NCBI RefSeq assembly: GCF_000003815.2
Contig: NC_049997.1
Coordinates: 5,530,776-5,594,775 of the forward strand
Direction: 5' to 3'
DNA length: 64,000 nt
Source: Branchiostoma floridae
Lineage: Eukaryota > Chordata > Leptocardii > Amphioxiformes > Branchiostomatidae
The translations under genes were made by a program, and so were the position numbers. Position 1 is the stretch's first letter. Every line of letters begins with the position of its first letter. Below are positions 11,184 to 21,548 of this stretch, piece by piece. A model generated the notes under the pieces. The model was given only the letters and a program-made list of their open reading frames with translations. It ran no database searches and was not told the origin of the DNA.

Positions 11184-11595
11184 AGCCTGGGTACCATCCG
11201 GATAGTAGTTCGCTCCTATGTTCGCTTCTGCTATCCGTCTGGAGACGTGCGCATTCAAACCTTTTGGTGGTAAAATCAGTTAATGAGCGAATCAAGGAAT
11301 GGGTTCTAGAGCACTCGTTCGATGGCAACAGGACAGAGGGCTTGTCCGGTGTTGGAACACCGGTTCGAACGAGCGCTTGAACCCATTCCGTAATTCGGTC
11401 ATGTGTAGGGACCAATCAGCGCCTGCTTCCACTTTTTGTACGATTCCAGATGCTAAGATGGTCCGCGTTCCCAGACGGAAACACAGAGAAGCGACTGTAT
11501 ATAGTGTATAATGAATGTCAGAGCTAGAAGCGACTGTATATAGTATATAAGGAACGCCGGAGCGAACTGCTTTCCGGATGGTACCCAGGCTAAGA
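11184..11595. mobile_element. Fold-back MITE unique to gene A
   Basis: About 410 bp with terminal inverted repeats (AGCCTGGGTACCATCCGGA on the left, TCCGGATGGTACCCAGGCT on the right). An inner inverted repeat also occurs around 11296-11390 (GGAATGGGTTCTAGAGC and its imperfect complement). It is flanked by AAAAGCT on both sides (11177-11183 and 11596-11602), consistent with a 7-8 bp target duplication. Gene B (about 44675-44690) has the empty site with a single AAAAGCT. A ~50-bp direct repeat containing GCGACTGTATATAGT lies near its right end. Confidence 0.85.
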
Positions 11596-12359
11596 AAAAG
11601 CTATTATACAACTGTATATGATAAAATTATTACAGTCAATTGCTAATAAATCATCCCTGAAATGTTGATGTTGTACCAAATTTAGAATTACATACACTGC
11701 CAAAATGATTTTCGCTTATTTTGCTTACCCCATGGACAGTTCTTATATGAAGAAAAATATTCTTGCAAGAAGAAAATGTAAAAGAAAATTCAACATTTAT
11801 GCTCTTAAGAGAGGCGGTAAGGTTTGCATATTAGATTGTGCTGAGTAAGAAATTCTACGTTTTCTTTTCTGGACCAAAGATTTGCAAAATAAGATTTTTC
11901 CTGTCAGTGTGTACCTGTGACATTTGTATTCCCCCGTTGAATTTTGAGCCTTGCATAAAGATCTTAAACTTCTCCCTGCTATCTAATTGACTACCACAGT
12001 AGGCTGAAGGTGAGGATGCCTGCAATTTCTTAAATCTATGTTTTTCACATTCTCCTATTTCATCTAAAATGTTGTGAGGTGGCCATACACAATGCCTTCA
12101 AACTCTTTAATTTATAACTGGAGTCACTGTGTGATCTATTTGGAGTAAAAGTATAAATGCATGAAGATGCAACCTTATATTGTCAGACTTCAACCCGAAT
12201 TTCCAAACCTTGTTTAACAAAATGTTTTTGATTGTTTTTTTTTAATAAAAGAATGACAAATTAGCAACAACAGTAAATCTTGTGCCGGATACATTGTACA
12301 TTCTGCAATTGCTTTTCCTGGTACAGTAGCTTTACTAATCATTTGAACTTTATCCACAG

Positions 12360-12452
12360 GTAACAACACACAACATCCTGGAAAACTCCCAAACAGAAAG
12401 AGAGACATGGATCCTACTGGTGAGACTGGGGAAAGTAGGAAGGCCTTCAAAG
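12360..12452 (+). CDS. Gene A, exon 4: short basic linker
   Basis: A 93-nt exon between the acceptor TTTATCCACAG (ends 12359) and the donor AAAG/GTAACT. It is phase 1 on both sides and encodes about 31 polar residues (GNNTQHPGKLPNRKRDMDPT, then GETGESRKAFK). It contains a PNRKRD basic patch and looks disordered. It is identical in length and splice sites at 45433-45525 in gene B. No known domain. Its frame joins exons 3 and 5 without a stop. Confidence 0.7.
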
Positions 12453-13734
12453 GTAACTTGTAGGCAATACCTGTCAGCAGTAGAATAATGTCAGGTGCTT
12501 TATTACACTTGCCAAGAAGGTTATGTTTTTGGTGTGTTTGTCCGTCTGCATGTCTGTCTGTGAACAGCATGATTCAAGAAGCCTTGAAAGATTCAGTCTG
12601 ATGATATTTACATGTAGTAGGTAGGTAATGAAAGGGGTTGGAAATAAAGGTCATTCAAGTTCAATAATAGGCACCCTAGCAACTTTGTAAGGTACTGCAG
12701 TGGAACATCCTTTTTTTTACATCTCGTGGTAGACATGCTGTTTTCATGATTTTTGGGTGTGGTAGATAGCTCTTGGAGCAGAAAGTGCTATATCATAGTA
12801 TATGTTGTAAGTTGGGCTTTTTTCAGAACTATCGGGCCAATTTTGTTTCAAACTTTGGAAGAGAATAACTCGAGAATATGTTGCTGGATGATACAAATTA
12901 TTCAAATCAATTGCTAATTTGCATGATTAATTAGAAAGTTTATAAATCCACTGCATTGCATAATACTGGACTCTCAAACTTGTCAAATTATGCAGAGAGG
13001 AATGGCAATAGATATCAATTATGCTAATAAAGACCTCATTTGCATGATTAATGAGAAAATACTACAATTCCTTAGTGGTAAGTGATGGGAATTTACAGTA
13101 TTACAAAGCTAAGTAAAGATGAACATTATTGGACATAAATCATGTAGTAATTTATGAGCAAATGCTACAAAAGCCTTCTTTGCAATTTGAATACATACAT
13201 ATGGAACAATTTGTGCTATTGGGTAGAAAGATGATCACCTGAGATATGTTATGCAAATGAGGAATTTATTTGCATAATCAATAGGAAATGATATTTCTCA
13301 TATTGCTTCGACCTCCAACCTCTCCTGCCTTAATTTTTAGTAAATGCTATCAAGTTTTTTGTTTATTCCAATTGATATTTGTTGACAATAAATTGGAGCA
13401 TGATTGATTTATTTTATAGCTTGAGTTATGACTATCACTCTGATTTTGAGTTCAACCTACATTTGTTTTCTGTCATTTCAAAGTAATGATTTATAGTATA
13501 TTTCTGTTGTTATATTCAGTCTGTATTATTTCAATCTGGACTCCAGGAAGACTATGTTGAATCCCTAGTGGAGATCTCAATAAACCAAACCAAACTCGAA
13601 AAGGTTAATACAATCTGGTGAAGGTATGAGATCATGGAGAGTCTTCTTTGCATTTGCATTGTCTTCTGGTTTGGAAAGACATTGTTACTCATGATCACAG
13701 TACAAAATGCAATGAATGCTTAATTCTTTTCCAG
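12453..13734. repeat. Intron 4 of gene A, with interspersed repeat
   Basis: Positions 12505-13290 are another copy of the interspersed family seen in intron 2 (TGCCAAGAAGGTTATG opening, GGTACTGCAG, several ATTTGCATAATTAATGAG-like blocks). Positions 13290-13734 are unique-looking and end in the acceptor TTCTTTTCCAG. No gene. Nearly identical to 45526-46807. Confidence 0.7.
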
Positions 13735-14220
13735 GAGCTCCCCCTCCACTGCCCATTGTGGTGGAAATACTTGCACAAGTCAGGCCCAGTGTTAAATACC
13801 CAAAGCAAATGAAAAGCTATGCTTCAGCAAGAGAAAAACTAGTCACTTTGGATCTCACCACAGTAACAGACGAGATACTTGAATTGCTGGAACAGGTGAA
13901 GCCTGAAATAAAGACCATGGAAGACTTGCTTGACACTGCAGAGGCAATAGAACAGATAGAGAAATTCAAAGGTGTTAATGTCACTGGCATAAGGATAGGC
14001 AGTCTGGTCTTCTACCTGCAATGTACAGATTTGGGTGGCCTGGGTGAACTGTGGTTCATGTACAAAAATGGGAAACTGAATGACCTTCTGGTCAGTAGTT
14101 TGGTAAGTGAGGAAACCGTACAGCAGCTCTGTGCTGAGAGCATCTCTGTGAAGACAACCATCAACATACAGGACTTCAGGAAGGCTCTGGTCTACCTACT
14201 CACTACATCTACTGCTAACG
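13735..14220 (+). CDS. Gene A, exon 5: TRADD-N-like domain
   Basis: A 486-nt, phase 1-1 exon encoding 162 residues from GAPPPLPIVVEILAQVRPSV. The first ~90 residues are predicted helical (EILELLEQVKPEIKTMEDLL). The second half has an alternating strand/helix pattern (RIGSLVFYLQC, then LGELWFMYKNGKLNDLL, then ISVKTTINIQDF). That 'GS-hydrophobic strand, L-x-LW-x-x-Y-x-x-G-x-L, K-x-x-I' layout resembles the TRADD-N domain of metazoan immune and apoptosis proteins. I recognise it by pattern only; a profile search is decisive. In TRADD this fold recruits signalling partners. It is conserved with few changes at 46808-47293 in gene B. The ATG at 13716 lies in the intron and is not used. Confidence 0.75.
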
Positions 14221-14571
14221 GTAACTATATTGATATTAATTAAAAACCTTCAATTTTCTTACTTAGTCATCAGTACATCATTAAATATACCAAGGAGGTT
14301 AACCTCCTTGAATATCCTTAGAATTTTCTAAGATTGTCTCTTTCTGAAAGTCTATTGCATGCCAAATCTGTCACCAAAATCATTAATATGATAAATCAGT
14401 TTAAAGTGAGTTGTCTACATATAAATATATAATATTTACACACAATGGAAGACAAACTGAAAAGGATGCAATTCGAAATCAATTTTCATGTTGTATTGTG
14501 ATAACAAATATAATTCAATCATAAAATGTATAAAATACTAATCACCTTCAGTCTGTACCTTATATTTAAAG
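14221..14571. other. Intron 5 of gene A
   Basis: Short A/T-rich intron with no repeat I can name. From its first bases it does not align with the matching intron of gene B (47294-48023), marking the end of the near-identical A/B segment. Confidence 0.6.
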
Positions 14572-14751
14572 GACAACACACACCAAGACTACCTCAGGAG
14601 TACCCCCTCTACCATCCACACATCCACAACAGGAGCAATGTGCTGGACGTACTTCATCTTGATGACACAAAACTGACCAGGTCTACAGTGGACCTGACAG
14701 AGAACAGACAACATCATCTCAGGACCAAACTTAGCCAGCTAAAAATAGCAG
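14572..14751 (+). CDS. Gene A, exon 6: linker with PRLPQEYPLY motif
   Basis: A 180-nt exon, phase 1 on both sides, from an acceptor ending AAAG (14571) to donor GCAG/GTACAA. It encodes 60 residues. The first part (TPRLPQEYPLYHPHIHNRSN, then VLDVLHLD) is conserved in gene B (48024-48209); the second part differs between the paralogues. It is Pro/His-rich and then charged. No recognised domain; it could be a short docking motif within a disordered tether. Confidence 0.7.
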
Positions 14752-15277
14752 GTACAAAATAAGTCATTGATTATATAGCAGAGTGAAATGTAATATGAAT
14801 GCCACAATCATGGACAATGTGATATGGGTATACATGCTCTCTTCTGCATAACAGTAGCAATATTCCCAAAATTCAGAAAAAGATCATCATAACTGGCAAG
14901 CATTGATTATTGCAAAATGTTGAAATTGCAGAAAGCCTGTGAAAATGTGATCTTGCAACACCTAAAGGAAAGTAACTTAATTTACATGTGGCCATGGTAA
15001 AAAATGGCATATTCTAACTATAGGGCAATGTACTTAACTTAGGCAATATTGAAAGCTATATTTTATGGTTTTATATGTCTGTGCTACATTATGAAATGAC
15101 CATTGCTGTATGAATTAAAAGATGACCAACATAGCTTACAAGTTAACATGATTATAAAAAAGGTCTAAATTTTTGCTATAGGTTCATGTACTTGTAATGA
15201 GTAAAATTGAAAAGCTATATTATTCAATTGTTTCATATTTCTGAGTTAAATTTTAAAATTGTTATTTGAATTCAAAG
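14752..15277. other. Intron 6 of gene A
   Basis: A/T-rich intron between the donor at 14752 and the acceptor TTCAAAG at 15271-15277. I see no gene or recognisable mobile element. Confidence 0.55.
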
Positions 15278-15538
15278 GTGACCAACAGACTACATACACA
15301 CCAGATGACACAGATGTCCCACCTGATGACACAGATGTCCCACCTGATGACACAGATGTCCCACCTGATGACACAGATGTCCCACCAGAGATGTCAGAAC
15401 TGACCTCACTGGACATCAGGGAACTGGAACAGCTGATGAAACAGCCCAGAAAGAGAACGTTTTCTGTAGGTTCTGAGTCATCAGGGTACCATACAGGCAC
15501 TCCTGGATCAGGACTCAGCAGACCTGACTCGCCTACAG
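15278..15538 (+). CDS. Gene A, exon 7: acidic repeat and Ser-rich linker
   Basis: A 261-nt, phase 1-1 exon encoding about 87 residues. It contains four tandem, almost identical 21-bp units giving the heptapeptide DDTDVPP. These are followed by EMSELTSLDIRELEQLMKQP and a basic Ser/Gly segment (KRTFSVGSESSGYHTGTPGS) ending RPDSPTG. The acidic repeat is a coding minisatellite. RKRTFS and DSP look like kinase-substrate motifs, but that is speculative. Gene B has no DDTDVPP repeat and instead carries two different Ser-rich exons at this position. Confidence 0.65.
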
Positions 15539-16265
15539 GTATGGTAATGATACTTTCAAATTGGCAGTCAACCGATATGTTCTAATTTCCTAAGATGACA
15601 TGGTGGTAGCAAACAGTGAACTGCATTATCTAAAAAGCTGTCTCCCTAATACCCCTGTCACATTGTCGACAGTCTTTGGGCGTACTTTGCGATCGAGGAA
15701 GGTTTTTCAAATTTAAGATCAACAAAAGGTCGCACATATTTTTTGGCTGAAAACCGTTCCAGATTGTCACATTGAGCGTGGCATGGATGACTGCTCAAGA
15801 ATACATTTATGATAATCTTAGCCTCCCATGACATGCCAATGATGTACATGTACATGTAAATGTTCCTGACAAAAAGGCAAAGGGGACATAAAAAATAACA
15901 GCGACTAGTTGCTGATGTTAAGAACAAGCTTTGGTGCATAGTGAGCATCGGGCAACTCCTAAAAATTGCCAATGATCACTAAAAATAGATGTTTGCACAA
16001 TGTGACATGGGTAAACATATAACAAACTTTTGCGTGCACAAAAATACTTGAGCTCTGTGCACAGGAGATCAGGGGAAATGAACAATATGATGTGATCAGT
16101 CATAAACAAAATGTATTATTAAATACAAAATATAATAATAGAATTCTTTAACTGTGAACTTAATTAGTCAAATGCATTCACAAAAACTTGTGTTTAAAAG
16201 GCTTAAACAAGCATTACCAGGTTAAAATAATACTTAAGACCTTAATTTCTATTTGCCTTTCCTAG
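15539..16265. other. Intron 7 of gene A
   Basis: Positions 15650-16030 have partly self-complementary segments (CACATTGTCGACAGTC... and ...GACATGGGTAAAC), suggesting an old fold-back element. The rest is A/T-rich. No gene. Confidence 0.45.
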
Positions 16266-17476
16266 AAGATGAGCTTGAAACAAAGAACATGCTGAGGACC
16301 CTCCTTGCTAAACTGAACACACCTGCAGTGAGGAAAGACAAGGCACGACAGCTTGATCTGTACTGTCAGATAGGAGATCTCTACAGGACTAAACTACACA
16401 ACTTACAGTCAGCTCTGCAGTATTACCAGAACATGTTAGAGTGTTCTCAAGAACTGTCAGAAAACACAAAACAAGCGAAGGCCTACAGCAGACTGGGTCT
16501 GACATGTGACATGTTAGGTCTGCAACAGGAAGCATACGCGAACCATGAGAGAGCTCTGGCTATCTATAGAGTAGAAACCAGTAATGAAATTGACATTTGT
16601 ATAGCTTACAAGAACCTGGCCTCATCATTAGCACTGTCAGATCAAGTTTCAGATGCAAAAACTAACTATGAAACAGCCTTAGCTGTTGCCATGGAGACAG
16701 GAAACAAGACTGAACAGATGGACATTTACTGTAAGCTGGGTGATTTACACAGGGAACAGCTACATGAACCACAGGTCTCACACAAGTACTACACAGAGAT
16801 GTTGGCACTAGCCAGGGACTTGGGGAGGAAGGACAGGGAGGGGCTGGCTTACAACAGACTGGGACTGGCTTGTGATGACATGCAGGATTATGAGGCAGCT
16901 CTAGGGCAGTTTCAGAAGTACTTAAAGATGAGTGAAGAAAGTGGAAACAAGACTGCACAGATAACAGCACATCAAAACATAGTTGGTTCCTACAAGGCAC
17001 TGGGTAAACTGGACCTGGCCAGATATCACTATCAATCAGCATTGACTCTTGCCATGGAGATAGGAAACAAGACTAAACAGATGGACATTTACTGTATGCT
17101 GGGTGATCTACACAGGGAACAGCTACATGAACCACAGGTCTCACACAAGTACTACACAGAGATGTTGGCACTAGCCAGGGACTTGGGGAGGAAGGATAGG
17201 GAGAGGATAGCTTACAACAGACTGGGACTGGCTTGTAAGGACATGCAGGATTATGAGGCAGCTCTGGAGTGGCATCAGAAGCACCTGAAGATGAGCCAAG
17301 AAAGTGGAGACAAGACTGAACAGATAGCAGCACATCAAAACATAGCTGTTTCCTACAAGGCACTGGGTAAACTGGACCTGGCCAGATCTCACTATCAATC
17401 AGCAATGGACATTGCCATGGCGACTGGTAACAAACATCAACAGGAAAACATTGCTGAAAACCTGGCTAAATTGTAG
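16266..17476 (+). CDS. Gene A, terminal exon: TPR repeats
   Basis: This exon begins after the acceptor TTGCCTTTCCTAG (ends 16265), in phase with exon 7, and ends at TAG 17474-17476. It encodes about 403 residues of TPR helical hairpins of the Nephrocystin-3/LGN/TTC28 kind. Typical units are SHKYYTEMLALARDLGRKDR, AYNRLGLACDDMQDYEAALE and ITAHQNIVGSYKALGKLDLA. Two blocks of 121 residues (363 bp) are near-duplicates (about 16700 and 17063 onward) after a more divergent N-terminal block. TPR solenoids bind peptides or scaffold complexes; here it forms the C-terminal half of the glycosyltransferase/TRADD-N-like protein. Gene B has three such blocks. Confidence 0.85.
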
Positions 17477-17518
17477 CAAGGCCTACAGGAATCTGATTAA
17501 AACAGTACAATACTGCAT

Positions 17519-20057
17519 CTCTAAAACCATTGCTGACTCTGTAGTAAGATGTGATATAAGACCAAGCATTAAAACAGATCATCAAGCAATATTCCTTAAG
17601 ATAAGCCTAAATACAAAAGATAAAGGATATGGCTATTGGAAACTAAATACAGAAGTTCTGAAAGATGAAGAATATTGTGAAGGGATAAAAAAATTAGTTG
17701 AGAATGCAAAAAAAGAGGACAGTGATTTACCACCAAGTTTGATGCTGGAACTGTGTTATGTTAGAATCAGGGACTTTTCCATATCATATTGTAAGAATAG
17801 AGCTAAGGAAAGAAAAAAGAAAGAAACAGAACTGACAGATAGAGTAAAAGCACTCACACTTTACCTAGAGAATCAAGAAAAAGGTGATGATAAAGCTGAA
17901 ACTGAACTGGAAAGAACAAAAACACAGTTAGGAAATTACTATGAGGAAAAAGCTAGAGGAGCTTACATAAGAGCAAGGGCAAAGTGGATAAAAGAAGGGG
18001 AAAAGTGTACAAAATTCTTCTTAAATCTAGAGAGGCATAATGCTACCCAATCCAATATTGACATGTTAAAACTAGGAGATAATGTGATCACAAACCAAAA
18101 TGAAATATTAACAGAAACAGTGAAATATTACAAAGACTTGTATGCACAAGAAGACATTAACCTGGAAGAGGTGGACAAATACTTGTCTGACATAGAATTA
18201 GATTGCACCCTAAGTGATGAGGAGAAAGAAAAAATACATGTAGATTTTCAGATCACAATAGAAGAATGTGAATGTGCATTAGAGAGTATGAAGAGCAACA
18301 GGGCTCCAGGACCAAACGGGCTCCCATCAGAGTTCTTCAAAAAATTCTGGAGTTTATTAGGACCTATTATTTTTAAGTCCTTTATGGAAAGTTTTGAAAA
18401 CAAAACCTTAGCATATTCACAAAGAAAAGCACTGATAAAACTACTGCACAAGAAAAATGAATTACATATGTTAAAAAATTGGAGACCAATCAGTCTACTC
18501 AACTGCGACTACAAAATAATTGCATTTACGCTTGCCAATAGAATTAAAACAGTTATTTCAAAACTTGTTCACCAAAATCAGACAGCATACATAAAAGGAC
18601 GATTCATAGGTGAAAACATAAGACTAACAAATGACATAATATTTTATACAAAACAGAAGAAAATACCTGGTAACGTTATACTTTTGTTCCTTGATTTTGA
18701 AAAAGCATATGATACGGTAAATAGAGACTTCATGTATAAAACTATGGAAAAATTCAACTTTGGTCCAAATTTCACTCAATGGATTCGCATTCTTTATAAA
18801 GATACCCGCAGTAGTATATTGAATAATGATTGGATCTCTGAACCCTTCGCACTGGAAAGAGGAATAAGACAAGGCTGTCCTCTATCATGTTTATTGTTCA
18901 TACTGGTTACTGAAATTCTGTCTACTAAATTAAGAAAATCTCAAAGTGTCAGAGGTATCACTGTTCCACATGCGGAAGGTTCAGAAGAAATAAAGATAAC
19001 ACAAGTTGCTGATGATACCACTTTAGTTCTTGCAGATGAAAGTTCAATAGAAAATGCAGTAAAACTTATCATTGACTTTGGAAGGGTAGCTGGGACAAAA
19101 CTTAATCAAAATAAAACTCAAGCTATGTGGATAGGATCATGGGAAAATAAAGAGAAGTGTATGTTGGGTTTACAATGGACCAAAGGACCAGTTAAGGCAA
19201 TTGGGGTCTACTTTGGACATGATCCTCGTGTTTGTGAGTTGTTGAACTGGGAAAAGAAAATAGAAAGATTGAAGAATGTATTTAACCTATGGAAAAATAG
19301 AAAACTAACACTCTATGGAAAAATAACCGTTGTGAAACAGTTAGCACTATCTCTGATTACATACAATTTGATGAATATAGACACTCCAGAATGGGTACTT
19401 AAAACTGTAGAAAAGGAATGTTGGACCTTTATATGGGATGGAAAGAAAGATAAGATAAGTAGAAAATGTATGATCAGAGACCACAGTGATGGTGGGATAA
19501 GTATGGTTGATTGGAGAGCCCAACACCAGGGCTTCTTAGCCCTTTGGGTAAAGAGACTCAACCAAGGACATAATGTGCAATGGAAACTTATCCCAAAATA
19601 CTATTTCAGTAAGTGTGGAATAGATAATTTGATTTTCAATATGAACTTTTGTAGGAAGGGGGACTGCCCCAAACTACCAGTTATGCCAATCTTTTATAAG
19701 GAGATAATATTGGCCTGGCATCAAGCAGGTGGAGGGGTAAAGAAGGTACCAGAAACAGCAAAAGAGATCATGAATGAGGTAATATGGGGAAATCAGTATA
19801 TTAAACTGGGTAATAGAACTTTGTATTATAAACACTGGATTGAGTGTGACCTCATACATATTCGAGATGTTTTCATGCAAGGGAAATATATAAACGCACA
19901 AGATTTATTTTTGAAATTATATGACACCAGGAATTTCCTAGTTGAACATAATAATGTATGGGTTGCTATACCAGGGCATTGGAAAGCATTGTTGAGCCAG
20001 GTTGGGGATCAGCATACAGATGGTGATGTGACCAACCATATCAGCTTGGAATTTTGA
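17519..20057 (+). pseudogene. LINE ORF2 fragment: reverse transcriptase (5' end missing)
   Basis: The open frame is longer (from 17412), but everything before 17519 is gene A sequence in another frame. The LINE part retains only the tail of the AP-endonuclease (SIKTDHQAIFL, the SDH-type end). A helical spacer follows with ARAKWIKEGEKCTKFFLNLE, typical of L1/Tx1. The reverse transcriptase shows NRAPGPNGLPSEFF, NWRPISLLNCDYKI, QTAYIKGRFIGENI, the first Asp in LFLDFEKAYDTVNRDF, RGIRQGCPLSCLLF and QVADDTTLVL (VADD for YxDD). The frame breaks near 20040 and continues at 20054. Truncated and frameshifted, so dead on its own. Confidence 0.88.
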
Positions 20058-20638
20058 AGACTGTATTTGTTCCCCTAGACAAACTCACCTCTAGGAGTCT
20101 TTATAACCAGATAAAATCACAGAATGTTATAGAAAGTAAATGTATTGATGAGTGGATTGAACTACTTGATGTTACAATTTTAGATAAGAAGTTAATTTGG
20201 AAAAATTTAATTGTTAACATTAAAGAGAACAAATTAAAAGAACTTAATTTCAAACTCCTGCACAACATTTTACCCTGTGGATTAAAACTAAATAAGTGGC
20301 AAATTAAAAACAAACTGGGTGAAATATACAGCCCTGTATGCACACTATGCAATGAAAAAGACACCTATGTCCATATGTTCTATAACTGTAGAAAGCTGGG
20401 GTTGTTTTGGAAGGATGTTGGAAATGTGTTGTATCGAAAAGGATTACATGTCACAATAACAAAACCACTTATATTTCTTGGAATCAGTAATATATGGTCT
20501 GTTAACAGGATAATCTCGATTGCAAAGTTCTCTATTTTTAAACAGTGGTTGAGACATATAGATACTAATACAGAGTTATACAGCAACATATTTCAAACAT
20601 TTTTGACAGACCTAAAGTTAATGTCGCACAGAAATTGA
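20054..20638 (+). pseudogene. LINE ORF2 C-terminal part after frameshift (zf-RVT)
   Basis: This continues the L1/Tx1-like ORF2 in the next frame. It carries a zinc-binding-like CX2CX7HX4C pattern in CTLCNEKDTYVHMFYNC, as in the C-terminal zf-RVT region of such LINEs. It ends at 20638, followed by a ~400-bp 3' UTR and the A tail. The shift from the upstream frame happens close to 20040-20055. Confidence 0.8.
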
Positions 20639-21082
20639 AATATCCATGTTTCTGAACATATATAGTATGAAATAAGAAGAACAAAGTCTTGAGTAATTGC
20701 TGTCTTGCCCACAAGCTGGCAATATGACTGGGACTGTTGAGATGCAGATGTATCTGCTTTTTATTTGTGTTTCGATGCTTGCCATTTAATACTTTTGTTC
20801 TCCCTTCGTGAGCACTTACTTGTTGCATTTTATAAAGGGAGAGGAGCTAAGTTCTTTAGTGCCAACGTTCATACTTTTTTCAGACAGTACTAGTGTAGTA
20901 CTGAAGTCAGGGGACATGTTGTAAAATATAATAACTCGTTATATATATGTGTATATTCGACGTAATCTATTTTGTTATTGTTTGTTACCATGGTTACTTA
21001 CACACTTCATTGTATCATTGATTGTAACATTGTGAATGAAGAATAAAATGTGGAAAAAAAAAAAAATAAAACAATACTGCAT

Positions 21083-21533
21083 AATTACAGAATTTGACAT
21101 ACAGCATATCCTATATTCAAACAATGGCAGCTAATAGCAACTTCATGGTTGCAACACTCAGATGCCTTTTTATACCTACTGATAAAATGAGATTAAATGA
21201 GATTTGTACATGGACATATCATATCTGTGAAAACACTTGGTAAACCTAAGTCACATGTGCAGTGTGTAAGCACATCAGGAAGTTTGTTGACAATAATGCA
21301 AGTGTTATTGTAATTTGATGATTAAGAAAGTGTTTACATATTTCTATCATATAACTTATAAATAGAGTAATATGTACTTGCTCAATTCAACATAGTGCAA
21401 TATTTCTATCATATAGTGTATGTACTTGTAAATATTTCCAGCTTGATTCAACATTATAGTGCAATATTTCTATCAATCATATAGTGTATGTACTTGTATA
21501 TAGAACTTTAACTGGATATATGTCATGGATATA
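21083..21533. other. 3' flank of gene A resumed
   Basis: Non-coding DNA matching the region after gene B's stop (51840-52120), for example GGTAAACCTAAGTCACAT at 21239 versus 51923. A ~45-bp segment with GTGCAATATTTCTATC... recurs two to three times (21339-21500). Confidence 0.6.
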
Positions 21534-21548
21534 TTAATGTCAGTTCTA

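Larger units (their letters stand above)
10382..12359. other. Intron 3 of gene A
   Basis: Non-coding. It contains two fold-back elements (10865-11018 and 11184-11595, listed separately). The rest is unique-looking A/T-rich intron, nearly identical to 43885-45432 in gene B except that the second element is absent there. I see no gene. Confidence 0.7.
2653..17476 (+). other. Gene A model: GT4 / TRADD-N-like / TPR protein (first exon outside window)
   Basis: Joining 2653-3858, 10313-10381, 12360-12452, 13735-14220, 14572-14751, 15278-15538 and 16266-17476 gives 3506 nt. With the ATGG leader inferred from genes B and C this is 3510 nt, 1169 residues, with no internal stop. All junctions are phase 1, so any exon could be skipped without breaking frame. 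The order is glycosyltransferase, flexible linker, TRADD-N-like domain, disordered linker, TPR. It is probably a cytosolic multidomain signalling or defence protein; no function is shown directly. Small extra exons could be missed. Confidence 0.75.
17519..21070 (+). mobile_element. 5'-truncated L1/Tx1-like LINE just after the gene A stop codon
   Basis: A 3.55 kb insertion flanked by a perfect 12-bp target duplication, ACAATACTGCAT (17507-17518 and 21071-21082). It ends in an A-rich tail (about 21054-21070), preceded by AATAAA at 21042. It starts inside the coding region, so it is 5'-truncated by target-primed reverse transcription. It sits 43 bp after gene A's stop, in the 3' UTR, in the same orientation. 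The A gene could therefore use its AATAAA as a new polyadenylation site. Gene B's 3' region lacks it. Confidence 0.92.

Noticed and set aside
17412-20057. 881-residue ORF apparently fusing TPR gene sequence to reverse transcriptase
   Set aside because: The first 107 bases belong to gene A in a different frame. The LINE begins at 17519 after its target duplication.
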